Source: JAAYEA01 sp012689325 (lineage in GTDB: Bacteria > Chloroflexota > Anaerolineae > JAAYEA01). Taken from it: a stretch of DNA of 64,000 nt. The notes under the pieces were generated by a model. That model was given only the letters and a program-made list of their open reading frames with translations. It was not told the origin of the DNA and did not search any database. Where the stretch lies: assembly GCA_036841525.1 (NCBI GenBank), contig DAITVZ010000012.1:1-64000 (forward strand). The letters run 5' to 3'. Position numbers and translations under genes: made by a program. Shown piece after piece: positions 33,528 through 41,634 of the stretch (positions within the stretch are counted from its first letter, which is position 1; each line of letters starts with the position of its first letter).

Positions 33528-34973
33528 CTACCCTTTCCCGTTGATCAGGTCCGCGACGATCCGCGAGCTGGCCATCACCACCGGCAGGCCGCCGCCGGGC
33601 TGCGTGCTGGCGCCCGTGTAGTACAACCCTTTGATCCGGGCGTCGAGATTGGCCGGGCGGAAGAAGGCGCTCTGCAACAAGCTGTGCGCCAGGCCAAAGG
33701 TGGCGCCGTATTTCACGTTGTACCGCCCGACGAAATCCTGCGGGTAAAAGGTGCGCTCCACCTCGATCAGCTCGTTCACGTCCACGCCGCAGACCTGCTT
33801 GACCTTGTCTACCACCAACTGGCGCAGGCGCTGCTCGTGGGCATGGATGTCGTCCGCGGAGCCGTCGAGGTTGGAGACCGGGATCAGCACGTACAGGATG
33901 TCTTTGCCCTCCGGCGCCAGCGAAGGATCGGTCACGGTGGGCACGTGAATGTAAAAGGAAGGATCGGCGGGGATCACCTTGCGGTCAAAGATCTCGGCCA
34001 TGTTGCGCGGCAGGTCGCCGGAGAAAAAGAGGTTGTGGTGCTCCAGCCCCTCCACCTTGCGCTTCAGCCCCCAGTAGATCAAAAAGACCGAGCAAGAGTG
34101 CTTCCAATGGGGCAGGCGCCGCTGCAGCAAGTCGCCCTGGGTGTGGGCGTAATCGGCGTTGACCACCGCCCGATCGGCGCGAAACTGGTCCTTGCCGAAA
34201 TCCAGCACCACGCCATCGCCATCGCCGCGCAGCCCCTTGACCTCGGCGCCATAGTGGAACTTGGCGCCGAATTTGGCCGCCATGCGCTCCAGGGCCAGGG
34301 GGATCTGGTACATCCCGCCCATGGAGTGCAATACCTTTTGCACCTGGTCGGCGTAGGTGATGATGCTATAGAAGGCGGGGGCCTGGAAGGGCGAGACGCC
34401 GATGAACATGGCCTCAAAGACAAAGGCGTAGCGCAGGCGCTCGTCCTGGAAGTAGCGGCAGGCCAATTGCCAGACGTTCTCCCAAACGCGGAGCTTGGTC
34501 ACCAGCGGCCAGAGAGCGGGGTTGGCGAGGTCCTTGAGCGTGAAGCACTTGTACAGAAGCGGCTCTACGTCGCGATAGATGCGCGCCGTCTCGGCGATAA
34601 AGGCGTCGTACCCCCTGGCGCTCCCCGGCTCGATCCGCTCCAATTCGGCCTTGGTGCGCTCCGGGTCGCCATAGACGTTCAGGCGCGTGCCATCGGGGTA
34701 AAAGATCCGATAGTGGGTCTCCAGCGCCCGCAGGTCCAGATAGTCAGCCATCTCCTCGCCGCAATAGTCAAAGACCTCCTTGTAAAAGCCGGGCATGAGA
34801 ACAAAGGACGGGCCCATATCGATGCGAAAGCCCTTCTCCGCCAGCAGGCTGGCCCGCCCGCCGCATTGGGGCAGCTTTTCCCAGACGTCCACCTCGTAAC
34901 CATCGTGGGCCAGGCGGGCGGCAGCCGAAAGGCCTCCTACCCCGGCGCCAACCACAGCGATGCGTTTGCTCAT
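33528..34973 (-). CDS. crtI: Phytoene desaturase
   Basis: A 481-residue FAD enzyme that desaturates phytoene to lycopene at the membrane. The dinucleotide motif VVGAGVGGLSAAARLA is at the N-terminus, followed by GGRASLLAEKGFRIDMGPS, as in CrtI. The C-terminal FAD signature is LYYTGASTQPGGGLPVVMASSR. It lies between crtZ (21 bp upstream) and crtYc (4 bp downstream). The number of desaturation steps cannot be told from the sequence. Confidence 0.95.
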   Translation of the reverse strand: MSKRIAVVGAGVGGLSAAARLAHDGYEVDVWEKLPQCGGRASLLAEKGFRIDMGPSFVLMPGFYKEVFDYCGEEMADYLDLRALETHYRIFYPDGTRLNVYGDPERTKAELERIEPGSARGYDAFIAETARIYRDVEPLLYKCFTLKDLANPALWPLVTKLRVWENVWQLACRYFQDERLRYAFVFEAMFIGVSPFQAPAFYSIITYADQVQKVLHSMGGMYQIPLALERMAAKFGAKFHYGAEVKGLRGDGDGVVLDFGKDQFRADRAVVNADYAHTQGDLLQRRLPHWKHSCSVFLIYWGLKRKVEGLEHHNLFFSGDLPRNMAEIFDRKVIPADPSFYIHVPTVTDPSLAPEGKDILYVLIPVSNLDGSADDIHAHEQRLRQLVVDKVKQVCGVDVNELIEVERTFYPQDFVGRYNVKYGATFGLAHSLLQSAFFRPANLDARIKGLYYTGASTQPGGGLPVVMASSRIVADLINGKG

Positions 34974-34994
34974 CAGTTCCTCTTTCCGGCCAGA

Positions 34995-35444
34995 TTAGCC
35001 TTGGTTGTATTTCTTGCTGGCGTACAAAAAGCCGAACGCGACGCCGCTGTGCGCGGTGCTCTTTTGGTGGTGCGTGGCGTGGGCGCGGATGATCCGCTGA
35101 AAGTAGGGGGTCTGGGGCCGCCAGCGAATGCTCTTGATGCGCCGGTGGAACATGATGTCATGGAACAAGAGGTAGCCGATCCCATAGCTGGTGATGCCCC
35201 ACCCCAGATAGAACAGGGCATTGAAGCCGTTCAGCGTGCCCAAGAGGATCAGCAGAATGGACAGGATGGCGAAAAAGAGGCCGTACAGGTCATTCTTCTG
35301 AAGCTTGGATTTGGTGGGACGGTGATGGTCCTCATGCAGCACCCAAAGGAAACCGTGCATCACGTACTTGTGCAGGAACCAGGCCACCCCCTCCATGATC
35401 ACGAACACGACGGGAATCATCAGCAAGCCCAGGAACACGTTCAT
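34995..35444 (-). CDS. crtZ: Beta-carotene hydroxylase (fatty-acid hydroxylase superfamily)
   Basis: 149 aa, start ATG 35444. Four histidine clusters bind the diiron centre: HKYVMH, HEDHH, HDIMFH and HATHH, in the CrtZ order, with membrane helices between them. It should add 3-hydroxyl groups to beta-carotene, giving zeaxanthin. It is the first gene of the crtZ-crtI-crtYc-crtYd operon, about 60 bp behind a near-consensus promoter. Confidence 0.92.
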   Translation of the reverse strand: MNVFLGLLMIPVVFVIMEGVAWFLHKYVMHGFLWVLHEDHHRPTKSKLQKNDLYGLFFAILSILLILLGTLNGFNALFYLGWGITSYGIGYLLFHDIMFHRRIKSIRWRPQTPYFQRIIRAHATHHQKSTAHSGVAFGFLYASKKYNQG

Positions 35445-35504
35445 CCCACATCCCTCACCGTTTGACGACTGGCGCACCGCTGTTCTTGTCCCCGACGAGC
35501 ACCG

Positions 35505-35532
35505 AGTATACAGAATAACGCTCACATGTCAA
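35505..35532 (-). promoter_or_regulatory. Promoter of the crtZ-I-Yc-Yd operon
   Basis: On the minus strand, TTGACA (35532-35527), a 16-bp spacer and TATACT (35510-35505). The -35 box overlaps the stop codon of the upstream URO-D-like gene. Confidence 0.75.
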
Positions 35533-36764
35533 CCACGGACCTCGCGCCAGGCCTCGATCATGGCCTGGACGCTCTCCCAGGGCGTGTCCGGGAAGAGGGC
35601 GTCCACCGGCGCGAGGATGAATCCATCGGGCCCCAGGGCGCCCACCGCCTCCGCCACCGCCCGACGAACCTCCTCACGAGAGCCGCCGGCCAGGGTCACG
35701 CCGCTGTTGACGCCCCCCGCCAGGGCGATCTTGCCGCCAAAAACAGCCTTGGCCGCGCCCAGATCCAGCCGGTCTTGCACCGGGTCCGCGTAATAGAGCA
35801 GGTCGATCCCCGCTTCCAGCAGCGGCTCGGCCAGCGCCATCACGCCGGTGGTCATGGCGTAGGCGTAGCGCGCCCCGGCCTGGTGGGCCAGCGCGGACAT
35901 CAGGCGCAGGTGGGGCAAGGTGTGCTGCCGGAACAGGCGCGGCGACCAGAACTCCGTCGAGCTGTACCAGCCGCGCTGCACCACCAGGTCCACGCCGCCC
36001 ACCTCCAGCATGAACTCGGTCCGCCGCCGGTCAAAGGCGGCGATCAGGCTCATCAGCTCCTCGAAAGCGGCGGGCTGGGTCATGGCCATGAGCACCGCGC
36101 CCTCCACGCCGCAGAGCCAGACCGCCAGGTCCATGCCAAAGGCGCTCCACCCCTGGACCAGGACGCCCCGCTCCCCGGCAAAGCGCCGCACCGCCGCCAT
36201 GCGCTGGCGATAGGCGGCCCGTTGATCGGCGTCCGGCTCCCCGAGCAGGTAACGGAGCTTGGGCAGGTCCTCCGGCCCGGCGACGGCGTGCTTGACGCCA
36301 CGGGGGATATTGAAATCCTCGATGAGGGGCACCTGGTCGGGCTGTATCACCCAGCCGGGCGGGGTCTCTTCCTGCGTCTGGCGCACGACGTGCCGCAGCT
36401 CGCCCGCCGGGGTGGCATAGGCGCGGCCCAAAAAGGCGCACGGCTCCTGGGCCGTGGGCGGCTCCCGCCAATCGCGGAAGCGCACCTCCGCGTGCAGCCC
36501 CCACGGCGGCGAGACCTCCAGCACGTCATCCAGCCCGAGGGCCAGCCAGCGCTCCACGCGGCGGAAATCGTCCTCCAGATCCCACGGCTGCGGCAGGGTG
36601 TGGATATGCTCCAGGCGCAGGGTGTACCAGTAGCGACGGTCGCGCCCGTCGCGCTGCCAGCGCAGGTGCGGCGGCGCGGCAAAGCCAAAGCACCAGCACA
36701 AGAGCGGCACATGGTCGGGCGTGCCCCGGTCGATGGCGGTCAAGAGGCGCTCGCGCGAGTTCAT
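35529..36764 (-). CDS. Uroporphyrinogen decarboxylase-fold family protein
   Basis: 411 aa, starting at ATG 36764 behind AGGAGAGGAG. It begins NSRERLLTAIDRGTPDHVPLL, the usual opening of the URO-D / methyltransferase-A superfamily. Later GVDLVVQRGWYSSTEFWSPRLFRQ and GGVNSGVTLAGGSREEVRRAV match the substrate and barrel-end regions. Members outside heme synthesis often act on methyl groups or sugar-like substrates. The neighbours are a fucose-isomerase-like gene and a lactonase, so a heme role is unlikely. Reaction unknown. Confidence 0.8.
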   Translation of the reverse strand: MNSRERLLTAIDRGTPDHVPLLCWCFGFAAPPHLRWQRDGRDRRYWYTLRLEHIHTLPQPWDLEDDFRRVERWLALGLDDVLEVSPPWGLHAEVRFRDWREPPTAQEPCAFLGRAYATPAGELRHVVRQTQEETPPGWVIQPDQVPLIEDFNIPRGVKHAVAGPEDLPKLRYLLGEPDADQRAAYRQRMAAVRRFAGERGVLVQGWSAFGMDLAVWLCGVEGAVLMAMTQPAAFEELMSLIAAFDRRRTEFMLEVGGVDLVVQRGWYSSTEFWSPRLFRQHTLPHLRLMSALAHQAGARYAYAMTTGVMALAEPLLEAGIDLLYYADPVQDRLDLGAAKAVFGGKIALAGGVNSGVTLAGGSREEVRRAVAEAVGALGPDGFILAPVDALFPDTPWESVQAMIEAWREVRG

Positions 36765-36775
36765 CTCCTCTCCTC

Positions 36776-38092
36776 TCAAGCCATGCTGGACAGCGGAACG
36801 CCGACCATCCCCGCCAGGTCGGCCAGGGGGCGGCGCCAGTCGCCATAGGCCGCCATCCAATGGTGGCCCAAACCCTCGTCGATGATCCACGCCAAGATGT
36901 CGCGGTAGCCAGCCTGGAAGCGCACCCGCAGCGGGTTGCCCGGAAAGACCATCTCAGTGGGCATCACCTCGCCATGAAGCAGGCCCAGGCGGTAACCGTC
37001 CAGGGTGGGCGCGAGGTTGAGCAGCGTGATCGGGCCGGGGCGCCCCGGGAAGAGGCAGCAGAGGCCGCGGTCCATCAGCCGCACGGGCGCCAGGTGGATG
37101 TCGGCGGCGTCGGCGGCCAGGGAGAAGGCGCCGCTGCCACAGTGGGAAAAGACGATGGCGTTCTCCTCGGGCAGGGGGTCCAGCAGGTCGGTATTATGGA
37201 CCGGCTGCCCGGTGAGCCGGGTCAGCGCCAGCATGGCCACCGCGCCGTTGACGTCCCCCTCGCAGGCCACCGGGACGCCCTCCTCGGCCAGCAGCGAGGC
37301 CGCCAGGCAGACCTTGCCCATGAGGTGAGGATAGCAGCCCACCGCCACCGCCGAAAGCCCCCGCTCGGCGACCACCTGGCGCAGGGCCGCATGGACGCGC
37401 AACGACTCCAGGCCGCTCTCATCGGCGGAGGTGACGCGGCCGACCCGCCCCTTGAGCGCCTCCCAGTCGCCGCGCAGCGCTTCAGCCTCCACGTTCGCCG
37501 CGCGCTGGAGAAAGAGCTGGCTATCCAGCCCCACCACCCGCGGCCCCCACAGCCGCTTGAGCGCCAGCTCGTGGGCGGTGGTCTCGGTCATACCTTCCAC
37601 GCGGTGCCCCAGATAGCCGATGCGCGCGCGGCGCAGGTGGCGGCGCAACGCAGCCGCTCGCGCGAAATCCCCGGCCCGCGCCGCGCCCGCCTCCGCGCCC
37701 ACCGGCTCGAAAAGGAAGCAGAAGGGCTGCCCCAGCGCCTTGAGCATCAGGCCCAGTTGCTGCGTCCCGCAGAGCGCCCCCGTCTGCATGCCCGGCCGCG
37801 CCCAGAGGATCAGCGGCGCGGGGCACTCCTCCAGCAAGTCCAGCACCAGGTAGTCCTCGAACCAGGAGGCGGCCACCACGCAGAGGGCGTCCACGCGCTG
37901 GTCGTAAAAGAAGCGGCCCGCCGCCACGGCCGCGTTGGGGTCGGATAGCGGGCCGGGGGCCAGGCAGCACTCCAGCCCGCCGAGGGCGGCCAGGGCGTCG
38001 CGCAATTCCGCCAGCAGCCGCGGCGCATCCCCCGCGCCCACCTCCAGCGGGCTGGCGGCGACGGCCAGCCCCAGGCGCACCGGCGCGCTCAT
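36776..38092 (-). CDS. L-fucose/L-arabinose isomerase-like protein
   Basis: 438 aa, start ATG 38092. The N-terminal half contains alternating strands and helices with DALCVVAASWFEDYLVLDLL, as in the first domains of FucI/AraA. The C-terminal domain includes VPVACEGDVNGAVAMLALTRLTG, a metal-site Glu/Asp pair typical of the FucI C-terminal family, and later HWMAAYGD with a likely metal-binding His. It is somewhat shorter than true FucI. It probably interconverts an aldose and ketose; the sugar is unknown. The start overlaps the lactonase stop as ATGA. Confidence 0.8.
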   Translation of the reverse strand: MSAPVRLGLAVAASPLEVGAGDAPRLLAELRDALAALGGLECCLAPGPLSDPNAAVAAGRFFYDQRVDALCVVAASWFEDYLVLDLLEECPAPLILWARPGMQTGALCGTQQLGLMLKALGQPFCFLFEPVGAEAGAARAGDFARAAALRRHLRRARIGYLGHRVEGMTETTAHELALKRLWGPRVVGLDSQLFLQRAANVEAEALRGDWEALKGRVGRVTSADESGLESLRVHAALRQVVAERGLSAVAVGCYPHLMGKVCLAASLLAEEGVPVACEGDVNGAVAMLALTRLTGQPVHNTDLLDPLPEENAIVFSHCGSGAFSLAADAADIHLAPVRLMDRGLCCLFPGRPGPITLLNLAPTLDGYRLGLLHGEVMPTEMVFPGNPLRVRFQAGYRDILAWIIDEGLGHHWMAAYGDWRRPLADLAGMVGVPLSSMA

Positions 38093-39180
38093 CGTCCCGA
38101 TCCTGAAGCCATGGGCACGACCTTGAGGCAGACGGGCATGGAGATGCTGGCCTCGTGGCCGGTGTAGCTCAACTTGCCGGTGTCCGGATCGATGCGGAAG
38201 GTGACAATATTATCGCTGTCCTGGTTGGCCGCCAGCAGAAACGTGCCGGTGGGGTCGATGGCGAAATTGCGCGGGTTCTTGCCTCGGGTGGGCTCGAGCC
38301 CCACCAGGGTCATGCGACCTGCGGCGTCCAGGGCATAGATGACGATGCTATCGTGGCCGCGGTTGGAGCCATAGAGGAAGCGTCCCGAGGGTGCCACGTG
38401 CACGTCGGCGCAGTGGCTCACGCCCTCATAGCCCGCCGGGAGCGTGGACAGAGTCTGCTGCTCATGAAGCGTCCCGCGGGTCTCGTCGTAGGCCAGGGCA
38501 GCCATGGTGGAGCCGATCTCGTTGATGAGATAGACGAACCGGCGACTGGGGTGAAAGTCCAAGTGGCGTGGCCCCGAGCCCGCCTTGATGGCGATGTGGG
38601 GTGGGTCGGCGGCGCGGAGTTGGCCCGCCGCCAGGTCCATCCGGTAGACCAGCACCTGATCCAGGCCCAGGTCCGCCGCCAGCGCGTAGCGATTTCCGGG
38701 GTCGGGCGTGATGGAATGGGCGTGCGGCCCGGCCTGGCGCTGGGGATGGACGCTGGAGCCCTCGTGCTGCACCGCGTGGCTGGCGGGGCCGAGCCGCCCA
38801 TCGGACAGGATCGGCAGCATGGCAACGCGCCCGTCGCGATAGTTGGCGACCAGCGCATGGCGCCCCGTGGCCTCCACGCTGATGTGGCACGGCCACGTCC
38901 CGCCGGAGCCGACCCGGTTCAGCGGGGTCAGCGCGCCGGTGTCGGGCGCGATGGCATAGGCGCCGACGCCGCCGCCCGGCTGTCCCTCGAACTGATCCAC
39001 CTCGCTGACGGCGTATAAGCGCCGCCGCCGTGGATCGAGGGCCAGGAAAGAGGGGTCAGACAACCCGCCCGTGGCCGCCAGCGGCCGCAGGGCCCCGGTG
39101 GACATGTCCAGGGTGCAGGTGTAGATGCCCTCCGAGCCACGGCGGGTGTAGGTTCCCACATAGACCAGGACCTGGCGCAT
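38089..39180 (-). CDS. Lactonase family protein (6-phosphogluconolactonase-like beta-propeller)
   Basis: 363 aa from ATG 39180, which sits six bases after AGGAG; an ATG one codon earlier is the alternative. The opening LVYVGTYTRRGSEGIYTCTLD and the repeated blades (SDPSFLALDPRRRRLYAVSE, AHSITPDPGNRYALAADLG, SGPRHLDFHPSRRFVYLINE) are those of the seven-bladed YbhE/Pgl lactonase family. It opens sugar lactones to acids, which fits the sugar-acid genes around it. No signal peptide is seen. Confidence 0.9.
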   Translation of the reverse strand: MRQVLVYVGTYTRRGSEGIYTCTLDMSTGALRPLAATGGLSDPSFLALDPRRRRLYAVSEVDQFEGQPGGGVGAYAIAPDTGALTPLNRVGSGGTWPCHISVEATGRHALVANYRDGRVAMLPILSDGRLGPASHAVQHEGSSVHPQRQAGPHAHSITPDPGNRYALAADLGLDQVLVYRMDLAAGQLRAADPPHIAIKAGSGPRHLDFHPSRRFVYLINEIGSTMAALAYDETRGTLHEQQTLSTLPAGYEGVSHCADVHVAPSGRFLYGSNRGHDSIVIYALDAAGRMTLVGLEPTRGKNPRNFAIDPTGTFLLAANQDSDNIVTFRIDPDTGKLSYTGHEASISMPVCLKVVPMASGSGR

Positions 39181-39280
39181 CATGATCTCCTTTCTGCTCA
39201 GCGCGAGGTGGCTTCTAGGAACAGACGAGCATCCGGCGCATTGTCGCCGAAATGGGCCGATCTGGCAAGCGGGCACGAGA

Positions 39281-39306
39281 AAAGGGCTCGCCGAAGCGAG
39301 CCCTTT
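39281..39306 (-). terminator. Terminator after the small membrane protein gene
   Basis: AAAGGGCTCGC (39281-39291), four-base loop, GCGAGCCCTTT (39296-39306). On the minus strand the loop is TTCG and the stem is followed by TCTCG after its own TTT, so it fits a terminator for the gene ending at 39365. Confidence 0.75.
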
Positions 39307-39364
39307 GCGCGCACCAACGATGCCCGCCCCCATGGGCGCGCGCTCCCAGTGGGCTATGGCGCCG

Positions 39365-39562
39365 CTACCGTCTGGCGCGCTGGTTCGAGTAGGCCAGGCA
39401 GATCCCCAGGCCCAGGCAACCCACGGCCGTGAGGATGATCCCCGGCACGACGATGAAAAGCTCGCTGGTGGTGCCTCCCCAGAACAGCGCAGCGAGCCCC
39501 GTCGCGAGCACCAACCACCACTCCTTGATGCTCGCCCAGCCATCTTGTTGAGCAGGGTCCAT
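39365..39562 (-). CDS. Small membrane protein, 65 aa
   Basis: The start ATG 39562 follows AAGGAG at good spacing. The protein has two hydrophobic segments, about residues 14-28 (WWLVLATGLAALFWG) and 34-55 (LFIVVPGIILTAVGCLGLGICL), with short polar ends. It has its own promoter candidate and terminator, so it is probably expressed alone. I recognise no family. Confidence 0.65.
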   Translation of the reverse strand: MDPAQQDGWASIKEWWLVLATGLAALFWGGTTSELFIVVPGIILTAVGCLGLGICLAYSNQRARR

Positions 39563-39711
39563 CTCGCTCCTTTGCAAGATTGTTGAGGACCTGCCAATCC
39601 CGCTGGTTAGGCCATGACATCCGCAGGGCAACTGCTACTCACCGGCTCCGGCCAGGTCAGACTGGCCCGTTGCTGACGCATGCCCGCCAGGGGATAGCAT
39701 TCCCTGCCCCT

Positions 39712-39742
39712 ATTATACCACGTTTTCGCTCGCCGTGGGCAA
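39712..39742 (-). promoter_or_regulatory. Candidate promoter for the 65-aa membrane protein
   Basis: On the minus strand, an extended -10 TGGTATAAT (TATAAT at 39717-39712). TTGCCC (39742-39737) is a poor -35 with a 19-bp spacer. The leader would be about 150 nt. Confidence 0.45.
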
Positions 39743-39810
39743 GCAAATATCGGTTCCGAATCAGATGGGTATATAGGCAGCGACCAGCGCGGGCTCCCCC
39801 TGGCGCGCCA

Positions 39811-39826
39811 CTGCAAACGTGTGCAG
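39811..39826. promoter_or_regulatory. Putative operator of the ABC transporter operon
   Basis: The 16-mer CTGCAAACGTGTGCAG is an inverted repeat with one mismatched pair. Its centre is 14.5 bp before the first base of the -35 box. The same core, at the same distance, stands before the GlpA-like operon (50265-50280), implying one shared transcription factor; the position suggests activation. Confidence 0.6.
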
Positions 39827-39832
39827 CCTCAT

Positions 39833-39861
39833 TTGACATGGTCAATGAAGCGTGGTATATT
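39833..39861 (+). promoter_or_regulatory. Promoter of the ABC transporter operon
   Basis: TTGACA (39833-39838), an exact 17-bp spacer and TATATT (39856-39861). The leader to the first gene would be about 258 nt. Confidence 0.85.
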
Positions 39862-39867
39862 ATGCTC

Positions 39868-40125
39868 GTGCCGTGGCTGCACGCCTTTACCGGTTGGTTC
39901 TCTTTACCGCGGGAGGTGATCGACATGCCCTAGGCTCCCTCTTTCCTGCTGTATGGGGACAGGCAGGCTCTCTGCCGATTTCCCCTGGCTGGCTCATGAC
40001 CCTATCATCGGGCTTGGTACGCAGTTGCTTTCGCTCTCTCGGTTGTTGTTCGGTGGCGCTCACCCAGAGCGCGCACGTTCCCAAAAGAGGCACCTATTGT
40101 CATCGCCATACCAAGGAGGTACAAG
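39868..40125 (+). other. Long 5' leader of the ABC transporter operon with a two-codon open frame
   Basis: The sequence runs from the predicted transcription start to the binding-protein gene. At 39912-39933 a near-perfect Shine-Dalgarno (GGAGGTGATC) precedes ATG CCC TAG, a Met-Pro mini-frame ending at 39933. Several weak inverted repeats follow, but I recognise no known riboswitch. The binding-protein gene has its own AAGGAGG at the end of the leader. Confidence 0.45.
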
Positions 40126-41427
40126 ATGGCCAGGAAGCTAACTCGTCGGGAATTCCTATTGACCACGGCCGCCACGACGGCCGGCATCGCCGCAATCACG
40201 AGCTGCAAAAAGGCCCCCGCTCTGGTGACATCCCTCGGCGAATTCGACCTCACCAAAACCGACCAGGTGCGCTCGGCGCTGGAGAAGGAAGGCGCCGCGG
40301 TCCATATCACCACCTGGGGTTTCGAGGGCCTGCGGGCCGAGGTCATCCCCGCCAAGTTCGCCGAGTACACCCAGAAGAAATACGGCATCCCCGTCACCTA
40401 CACCTTTGAGACCGAGAGCTTTTCCAAGATGATGACCGAGCTGCCTATCGCGGGCAAGACCGCAGCAGATGCGGGCCTTGACGTGATCGACAAAGAGGAA
40501 GAGTACTATCCTCGGCTCATGGCTCTGGAATGGCTGGAGCCCATCGACCAGGAAGGATACGCGCCCATCCTGGAGAACGTGAAAAAGGTGGAGGAGTCCT
40601 ACAAGCTCCGCGACGAGCCCAAGGTTGGCGGCAGCGACCTCTACGGCACGATGTACCAGGGCTTCGAGTGGCTCCAGGCCCTCATCCGCAAAGACAAGGT
40701 GGACATCAACAACTATAAGGACTGGACCGACCTGGCCCGCGCCGAGCTGAAGGGTCGGGGCGTGTGCTACCCCATGGACGGCGATTCGCGCGGCCACTTT
40801 GTCTTCGCCGGCTTCCTCAACTCGCTGATCAAGCAGGGGACCATCAAGGGCAACCTCTGGGACGAGGCGACCTGGGAAGCGGGCTTCAAGTGGTGGAAGG
40901 ATAACATGGAGGACAAGGTCCACAAGTGGGGCGACATCGGCAATAACCCCGACTTGCGCCTGCTGCTGGAGACCGGCGAGGTCTGGTGGGGCGCCACCTG
41001 GGGCGTCTACACCCGCGCCATGCTGGCCCTGCCCTGGAACCGGCGCGATAATGCCCTGTGGGCGTTCTACCCCAAGTCCGGCATCCTGACCAACCGCGAG
41101 ACCTGCCACGTCGCCAAGGGCACCAAGCACCCCGTAGGGGCCCGCATCCTCATCGACTGGATGATGAGCAACGAGTTCGTCCACGCCGGCTGGTACAAGG
41201 ATGAGAAGGGCGTGGAGCAGAACCGCTGGAACATCACCGAGGACAAGTACCTGGCGCTCTATACCGGCGGCGTCTTCGATGACCAGCGCAAGGTGATGCC
41301 CGAGTTTGCCAAGCCCTACTATCCGGAGAATCCTGGCAGCCTGATCCTGCCCTGCGACTGGAACTGGTATTCGTCCCGGGGAGAGTGGATCTCCAAGGCC
41401 TACCAGCGTATCGTGCTGGGCTCCTAA
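40126..41427 (+). CDS. ABC transporter substrate-binding lipoprotein (Tat-exported)
   Basis: 433 aa. The signal MARKLTRREFLLTTAATT has a twin-arginine motif (Arg7-Arg8) and ends in a lipobox ITSC with Cys27, so the mature protein is a lipid-anchored surface receptor. The body resembles the spermidine/putrescine and iron/thiamine type binding proteins (cluster D-like), with many Trp and Asp residues that suit a polar substrate. The next three genes encode its two permeases and ATPase. Coregulation with glycerol-phosphate genes suggests glycerol or a glycerol ester as substrate, which is inference. Confidence 0.88.
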   Translation: MARKLTRREFLLTTAATTAGIAAITSCKKAPALVTSLGEFDLTKTDQVRSALEKEGAAVHITTWGFEGLRAEVIPAKFAEYTQKKYGIPVTYTFETESFSKMMTELPIAGKTAADAGLDVIDKEEEYYPRLMALEWLEPIDQEGYAPILENVKKVEESYKLRDEPKVGGSDLYGTMYQGFEWLQALIRKDKVDINNYKDWTDLARAELKGRGVCYPMDGDSRGHFVFAGFLNSLIKQGTIKGNLWDEATWEAGFKWWKDNMEDKVHKWGDIGNNPDLRLLLETGEVWWGATWGVYTRAMLALPWNRRDNALWAFYPKSGILTNRETCHVAKGTKHPVGARILIDWMMSNEFVHAGWYKDEKGVEQNRWNITEDKYLALYTGGVFDDQRKVMPEFAKPYYPENPGSLILPCDWNWYSSRGEWISKAYQRIVLGS

Positions 41428-41469
41428 GCCCGACGCCTGCCTTTGGCTCTAGCAACTGATCGAGATCCA

Positions 41470-41517
41470 GGCCTCCGAGGTGCGCACGCCCAAGAGGCGC
41501 AGCGAGCCTCGGAGGCC
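41470..41517 (+). other. Intercistronic hairpin after the binding-protein gene
   Basis: GGCCTCCGAGG (41470-41480) and CCTCGGAGGCC (41507-41517) form a perfect 11-bp stem, with TGCGC/GCGCA inside. No U-tract follows, so it is more likely an mRNA-stabilising or attenuating element that favours high binding-protein levels over permeases. Confidence 0.6.
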
Positions 41518-41523
41518 GACTAG

Positions 41524-41634
41524 GGAGGCTCACCCGACCATGGATCGCGTCAAGTTGTTCCTCCTCTTGCTGGTCGTGGTGACAATCGTACTTGCGGAGG
41601 CTAACCCGATCATGAACCGCGTCAAGCAGTTCCT
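41524..41634 (+). repeat. In-frame direct repeat of a translation start region
   Basis: Bases 41524-41562 and 41596-41634 are near-identical 39-mers 72 bp apart: GGAGGCT, one varied base, ACCCGA, then ATG with MDRVKLF or MNRVKQF. The spacing is 24 codons, so both ATGs are in the same frame. Confidence 0.8.

Noticed and set aside
35529..36764. Heme biosynthesis gene hemE
   Set aside because: The sequence is a divergent URO-D-superfamily member beside sugar enzymes, without other heme genes.
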